This document shows, piece by piece, positions 59,503 to 64,000 of a DNA stretch of 64,000 nucleotides. The notes below the pieces were generated by a model. The model had not been told where the DNA came from. It made no database searches and was given only the letters and a program-made list of their open reading frames with translations. Source of the DNA: Trifolium pratense (taxonomy: Eukaryota > Streptophyta > Magnoliopsida > Fabales > Fabaceae). A program made the position numbers and the translations under genes. The stretch lies in NCBI RefSeq assembly GCF_020283565.1, contig NC_060065.1:43884409-43948408 (forward strand). Direction: 5' to 3'. The stretch's first letter is position 1. Each line of letters opens with the position of its first letter.

Positions 59503-62053
59503 ATGGATCCTGATGCTGTTGAAATTCCTCCGCAGAAACAGGTTTCTAACTATTCAAAGTTTTGATTTTTATTAAAATCTTCATCTGGGTTTTCAGTTTA
59601 AAGTGATGATCATTCTTAAATTCATTGCCTTTTCTAAAATAGTTTTACTTTTCTTGTGTGGGAAACTTGGAAGTTGAATTCATGTTTAGGGTTGTTATCT
59701 TTTAGGAACTTGGAAACAAACAAATAATATTTTTTTTTTTAATTTGTTTTATGATATGGCTTGGTCAGGTAAACTAAACCTATTTACCGTCAAGCACAAA
59801 CACTTCTCAGATTGGGTGGTGGACACATGTCATTGTCCACACTGACACTTATGATTATTGGTGTCTATGTTTAGTGTTTGTGTTGTGTCTGGTGTCCGTG
59901 CTTCATAGCCATTTGTGCTGGTTTATTTGTTTATTTTCTCCCTCTCTCCTCTTTTAGAATAATTTCCTAGTTTAATCAGAACAAGAGAAATCACCTTTTT
60001 AAGTGGTTAAGGACTTGAAAGTACTTGAATGTGCATGTATTATAGGAGTCTGTTATCATCAGAATGCTATTTCCCATCATACATATGAAACAACAAAGAC
60101 ACTAACACATCGACACCGATAGTAATCTGAGAACATGACATAATTTCATGTAATTATAAGTGTCAGTGTTGCGTCAAATTCAAGGAGTGTTCGTGCTTCA
60201 AAACATATACAAATGATGTTTTTTATCGTCCGATTGTTTAAGGAGATTCCGTATGTGCCCTTTGTTGTTATGAATCTACTGGTATCTTTAGAAATTAGGG
60301 TCTAATATTTAACCATAACTTCCATTTTATTTTATCTATGTATGAATGTTTCAAAAACTTAATATTTTTCTTTACCGATAAATAATCATTGTATGTTACT
60401 TTATTGTAGACCGTTTTTCATGATGTGATTGACCTTGAAGGTGAAACATCTCATAAAAGAACAAATAAGGGGAAGGCAGTGGTTCCACCAGGGTCGACGA
60501 CAATCACTAATGAAACTTTGAAGAAACTTCAAAGTTTTAAGCAATTTGACATTGTCGTTGACACTTCCGACCATCACTATGTTACAAATAATTCCTCCAC
60601 AAAGCAAGTTAGTTGGTTTTTTTTTTCTTTTCTTTTTTTAATTCTTTTAAAGGCGTACTTTGTCTCAGTATATGGATTTATATATTACCTATTTCCTGAG
60701 CAGAATCCAACGAGTTGGGCTAAAAGAATCCAAGAAGAGTGGAAGATTTTGGCGAAGCATTTGCCGGGTGAGTACAGTATTCCTGATACTAAATAGCTTG
60801 TAATAGTTTCTAAGTTTTATCACAGATCACGTTTAGTATTCAATTTACTTTTTTGAGCTGATGGACTTTACTATATGTAACCAATCATTGTTCATTTATT
60901 TCCTATTGATATCCGTTCGTTGCTATTGAAATGGTAGGTCCGGTTTATTTTGAGTACTACTATAATACTCAACATGACCATATTGTGTAACCTGCTTCTG
61001 GCATATTGCTCAACATGACCATTTCTTTGTCTGTTTTTTCTTTAATGTTCATCAGAAACAATATTTGTGAGAGTTTTCGAATCAAGGATGGATCTCTTGA
61101 GGGCAGTGATTGTTGGAGCAGAAGGTACACCTTACCACGACGGTCTTTTCTTTTTCGATGTTCAATTTCCCAGTGGCTATCCCAATGTACCCCCGGTGCG
61201 TGGTTAAAGATACTTCATCTGACTGACATTATTTTCTTGTTAACTCCGTTTAACTCAATTCTAATAAAAGGTCATTATTTTTGTGGCAGTTAGTCTACTA
61301 TCACTCTAGAGGTGTTAGGCTCAACCCGAATTTGTATGAGTGTGGCAAAGTATGTCTCAGTCTACTTAACACCTGGGATGGCGAAACAAATGAGATGTGG
61401 ACTCCAGGTGTTTCAACAATGCTACAGGTTCTAGTCTCCATACAAGGTCTAATCTTGAATTCAAAGCCTTTCTTTAATGAGCCTTTTATTGGAATTATGA
61501 GTGGCACACAAATTGGTGAAGCATGGTCCCTGAAGTATAGTGAATATACATTCATTCAATCAGTAAGGACAATGATGTATACGGTAAAAAAGCCTCCAAA
61601 GGTTTGTTTCTAATCTTTGGTTCTTTCTTTTATATCTCTAGCAGATTTGATTCATTTCTTTGGTTCTAATATAAACAGGTTTTCCTTTCTTGGGATTCAA
61701 GCAACTGATTTAAGTCATTTTGTTTTCAGAATTTTGAAGAACTTGTTGTGGGGCATTTCTACAGTCGAGCACATGATATTCTGGCGTCATGTAAAGCGTA
61801 CATGGAAGGTGTTCAGGTTGGTTGTTTTGTGAAAGGCGGGGTTCAAGATGATGATAATGGTGGACGAAAAAGCTCAGATATTTTTAAGGCTAGATTACTT
61901 GGATATGTCAAGCTTCTTGTCCAAGTTTTTGAAAAAATTGGAGTTAAGGATTGTCAGAAATTCATTTTTCCGAATTCTCCGAAACCAACTCTTTTGAAAA
62001 AACTGTTTTCAAGTTGTTTTTTAGACTTAATTGTAGTTTTTGCCTCTTCTTAA
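59503..62053 (+). CDS. E2 ubiquitin-conjugating enzyme, plant UBC25/26-like (UBE2O/BIRC6-type domain)
   Basis: Six exons join in frame into 358 aa: 59503-59541, 60410-60607, 60704-60767, 61056-61195, 61290-61601 and 61730-62053. The N-terminal 79 residues are polar and low-complexity (FHDVIDLEG, NKGKAVVPPG, DTSDHHYV). The E2 fold begins near residue 82 (SWAKRIQEEW) and continues through FVRVFESRMDLLRAVIVGA, EGTPYHDGLFFFDV, YPNVPP and RLNPNLYECGKVCLSLLNTW; Cys169 in KVCLSLL is the expected thiol-ester site. The C-terminal helices (GVSTMLQVLVSIQGLIL, then AHDILASCKAYMEG and VQVGCFVKGGV) are typical of this large E2 group, which includes PHO2/UBC24. Compared with usual relatives the pre-E2 region is short; the decayed copy upstream keeps more of it. 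Start is the first ATG with a good donor after it. Confidence 0.87.
59800..59915. repeat. GTGTC/GACAC-rich dispersed repeat, copy 5
   Basis: GGTGGACACATGTCATTGTCC, ACACTGACACTTATGATTATTG and GTTGTGTCTGGTGTCCGTGC make up the motif set. It is placed in intron 1 of the intact E2 gene. Confidence 0.45.
60095..60205. repeat. GTGTC/GACAC-rich dispersed repeat, copy 6
   Basis: AAAGACACTAACACATCGACA and GTGTCAGTGTTGCGTC surround an AT-rich core. It lies in the same E2 intron as copy 5 and in inverse sense to it. Confidence 0.45.
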
Positions 62054-62900
62054 ATTTTTTAATTGTGCGATTTTATTCCTCCACTTGATTTCCTCCAATT
62101 TTATGACATGGCTTAAAAGTCAGCTTTCCAATAGTGAAATTAATTACATTAATATACAAAAATAGAAAATAAATTAATGTTTGTGACATAGACTTTCTCT
62201 TTATCTTCTTCTTCTTGCCCTATTCTCCAACCCTCTACGACGCATCATCAACAACATTAGTTTGTTCGACTTATTCCAATTGATTTCGAAAATGCATCAG
62301 AAGCAATACTTCTACAATTTTTAATTTACACTGCTGATTCTTTGATGATTCTCTTGTTCCCCTCTCGTTTCTATTCCACTTGTACCAAACACTAACCAGT
62401 TGATCAATCGAGCCTCTGTGGCTATGCAAATATACTAATTTTGTAATTTGCATACAAATATAATACTCCTCCGACATTAATTATAAACAAAAGTGAATGT
62501 ATTTTCCAAATATATCAACTTTCTTTGTTTCAAAATATTTGGTCTACATGCAAACAATTTTAGGAAGTACTCTCTATTTCGAAATAATTGGTCTACTTGA
62601 AAACAAAAATTTCTTCCCAAAATAATATTAATTACTTTTTTTTGAAACAATATTAATTACTTTTTAACCATCAATGACTTCGCTCAAGTGGTAAAGTATC
62701 GTGTGTGCCCTTAAACAAGTGACGGACAAAATAATTGGTCTATCGTGTGTGCCCCAAAATATATCAGAGAGAAAAAAAAAACATGCAGTGACGGACAATG
62801 TTGAAGATTAAACCATTCTTATCCAATGTTAGTGCATATCCTTTAAACTCACAAGATAATTGTTTTTTTTTTGGTTTAAACTCACAATAGAATTTATTGA
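62054..62900. other. Spacer after the E2 gene
   Basis: AT-rich, no gene. At 62535-62610 two related tracts (CAAAATATTTGGTCTAC and GAAATAATTGGTCTAC) look like the head of a diverged MITE. At 62675-62700 CGCTCAAGTGGTAAAG resembles a tRNA-derived SINE box but is too short to call. Confidence 0.45.
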
Positions 62901-62904
62901 CTAG

Positions 62905-63180
62905 CTTAACACCCCGCTCAAAACGTTCAATCTGCTTACTCACTCACTCATATGCTTTCTCTGGTTTTACTCAAGAAATAAAACCCAAAAAGGGTTTAAT
63001 TTGATAACAGTGTTAACAAGATTGAACATATAGAAACATAGAAAAAGAGAAAGATCCTTAAAGATACTTCATCTGACTGACATTATTTTCTTGTTAACTC
63101 TGTTTAACTCAATTCTAATAAAAGGTCATTATTTTTGTGGCAGCTAGTCTACTATCACTCTAGAGGTCTTAGGCTCAATT
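62905..63180 (+). pseudogene. Third, fragmentary E2 gene copy
   Basis: The leader-like ACACCCCGCTCAAAAC at 62909 matches 59421-59435, and 63060-63177 matches 61205-61325 (intron 4, its acceptor TTTGTGGCAG and the first codons of exon 5, ending LVYYHSRGLRL). All other exons are missing. The fragment ends where copia sequence begins. Confidence 0.75.
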
Positions 63181-63182
63181 AA

Positions 63183-63310
63183 TTTCAGTTGTCGTGGATG
63201 TCATAGCACGATATTCAGATTCAGTAGAAGAGCGGGAGACAATGTCCTGCTTTTTGCTCTTCCAAGAAATGAGAGAATCTCCAAGAAAGATACAAAACCC
63301 TGTGGTAGAC
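63183..63310 (-). pseudogene. Copia RNase H fragment
   Basis: The minus strand reads [18 protein letters not shown] and then [15 protein letters not shown] without a break, the very conserved RNase H block of Ty1/copia Pol. It directly abuts the third E2 fragment and has no LTR in sight. Confidence 0.82.
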
Positions 63311-64000
63311 TAGTCAAATACACAAAACAGAGAGTTAGAAAACATAAACATCAACATACCAGTGTGAGAAATATACTCACACTTCATCATTATTATCATC
63401 CATATTCTAACTCACAAATATACATTAATATCTTCATTCAATAATAGATTACAAGATAATTGTAATCAAAACATCATTTACAAACAACAAAGCATCACAA
63501 ACATACATTCTCAATCTTAGTTTAATTATAAGATTATTAGGCATCAACACATAGAAGTATCATTTAGAGTTAATAAAACATCTAACACTTCAATCAATTA
63601 TAGATTACAATATAATTGTAATTAACACATCATCTAGCAAGTATAGACAATTCATCACAAGTTTATGTATAATGTCATAGATTTACATAGGAAAGATTCC
63701 TATAGATCGTATTTTTTTTTATCAAATTAAAAAATGTATCATAGTTTTTCTTGTTTTTATTATTTTCCACAGAATTATAAAGTTGATGGAAATAATTTTT
63801 CTATGGGATATGGAAGAGACTTTGAGGTTTCGAAAAAAAAACTTTGAGGTGGATATGAATTAAAAAAAGTATGTGTATCAATATATGAGTAGAAATATAG
63901 AATAATAACAAAAAAAAATTGATTCACATATTAATATTTAAGCAGTAATATATGTTCCGGTTGACATAAAAAAAAAACTCCATATACGACTAAAAATATA
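63311..64000. other. AT-rich right end with a direct repeat
   Basis: No gene. Two related blocks, about 63431-63480 and 63586-63637, share ATAGATTACAA.ATAATTGTAAT followed by ACATCAT, so they form a diverged direct repeat about 155 bp apart. Confidence 0.5.

Noticed and set aside
61301..61555. 84-codon minus-strand frame in E2 exon 5
   Set aside because: Antisense shadow of the conserved E2 coding exon.

Overview
This window reads as plant nuclear DNA: AT-rich, with GT-AG introns, complete plant-type genes and a dense load of plant transposons. The mix of LTR families and the proteins suggest a legume of the Medicago/Trifolium/pea group, but the species cannot be fixed from the sequence alone. 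Exon maps below were built by hand from reading frame, splice sites and family conservation. The untranslated ends are approximate.

Layout. 0-6.2 kb: a nine-exon DUF616 (TOD1/MUCI70-type) membrane glycosyltransferase-like gene, + strand. 7.6-14 kb: a ten-exon nucleotide-sugar transporter of the UGNT1/SLC35D type, + strand, with a 3.4-kb first intron holding old repeats. 15.7-18.2 kb: the gene for ribosomal protein uS10/RPS20, - strand, convergent with the transporter. 18.6-21.35 kb: a decayed direct copy of the preceding block (last four transporter exons, the spacer and the RPS20 leader) that has lost the RPS20 coding exons.

22.5-42.0 kb: one 19.5-kb transposon complex bounded by a single 5-bp target-site duplication. 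It has four near-identical 1,999-bp LTRs alternating with three 1,110-bp internal regions that encode only Gag. The fourth LTR is split by an 8.15-kb Ty1/copia element in the opposite orientation, with its own target-site duplication, nearly identical LTRs and a heavily decayed interior.

42-52 kb: a hAT-type non-autonomous element with an 8-bp duplication, a one-exon four-helix membrane protein gene, a complete 337-bp TRIM element, an organelle-type tRNA-Asp remnant, COX17 (copper chaperone of cytochrome oxidase), a LINE fragment with RNase H, a Tourist-like MITE and a copia protease fragment. 51.5-55.3 kb: dTMP kinase with an upstream ORF, an E2F-like site and a Stowaway-like MITE in its last intron. 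57.6-63.2 kb: a cluster of three copies of a large plant E2 ubiquitin-conjugating gene: a decayed copy, an apparently intact copy and a small fragment. 63.2-64 kb: a copia fragment and AT-rich DNA.

The host genes do not form a pathway; they are independent housekeeping or cell-wall-related genes. The most unusual feature is the tandem gag-only LTR array with a single target-site duplication and a nested copia element.
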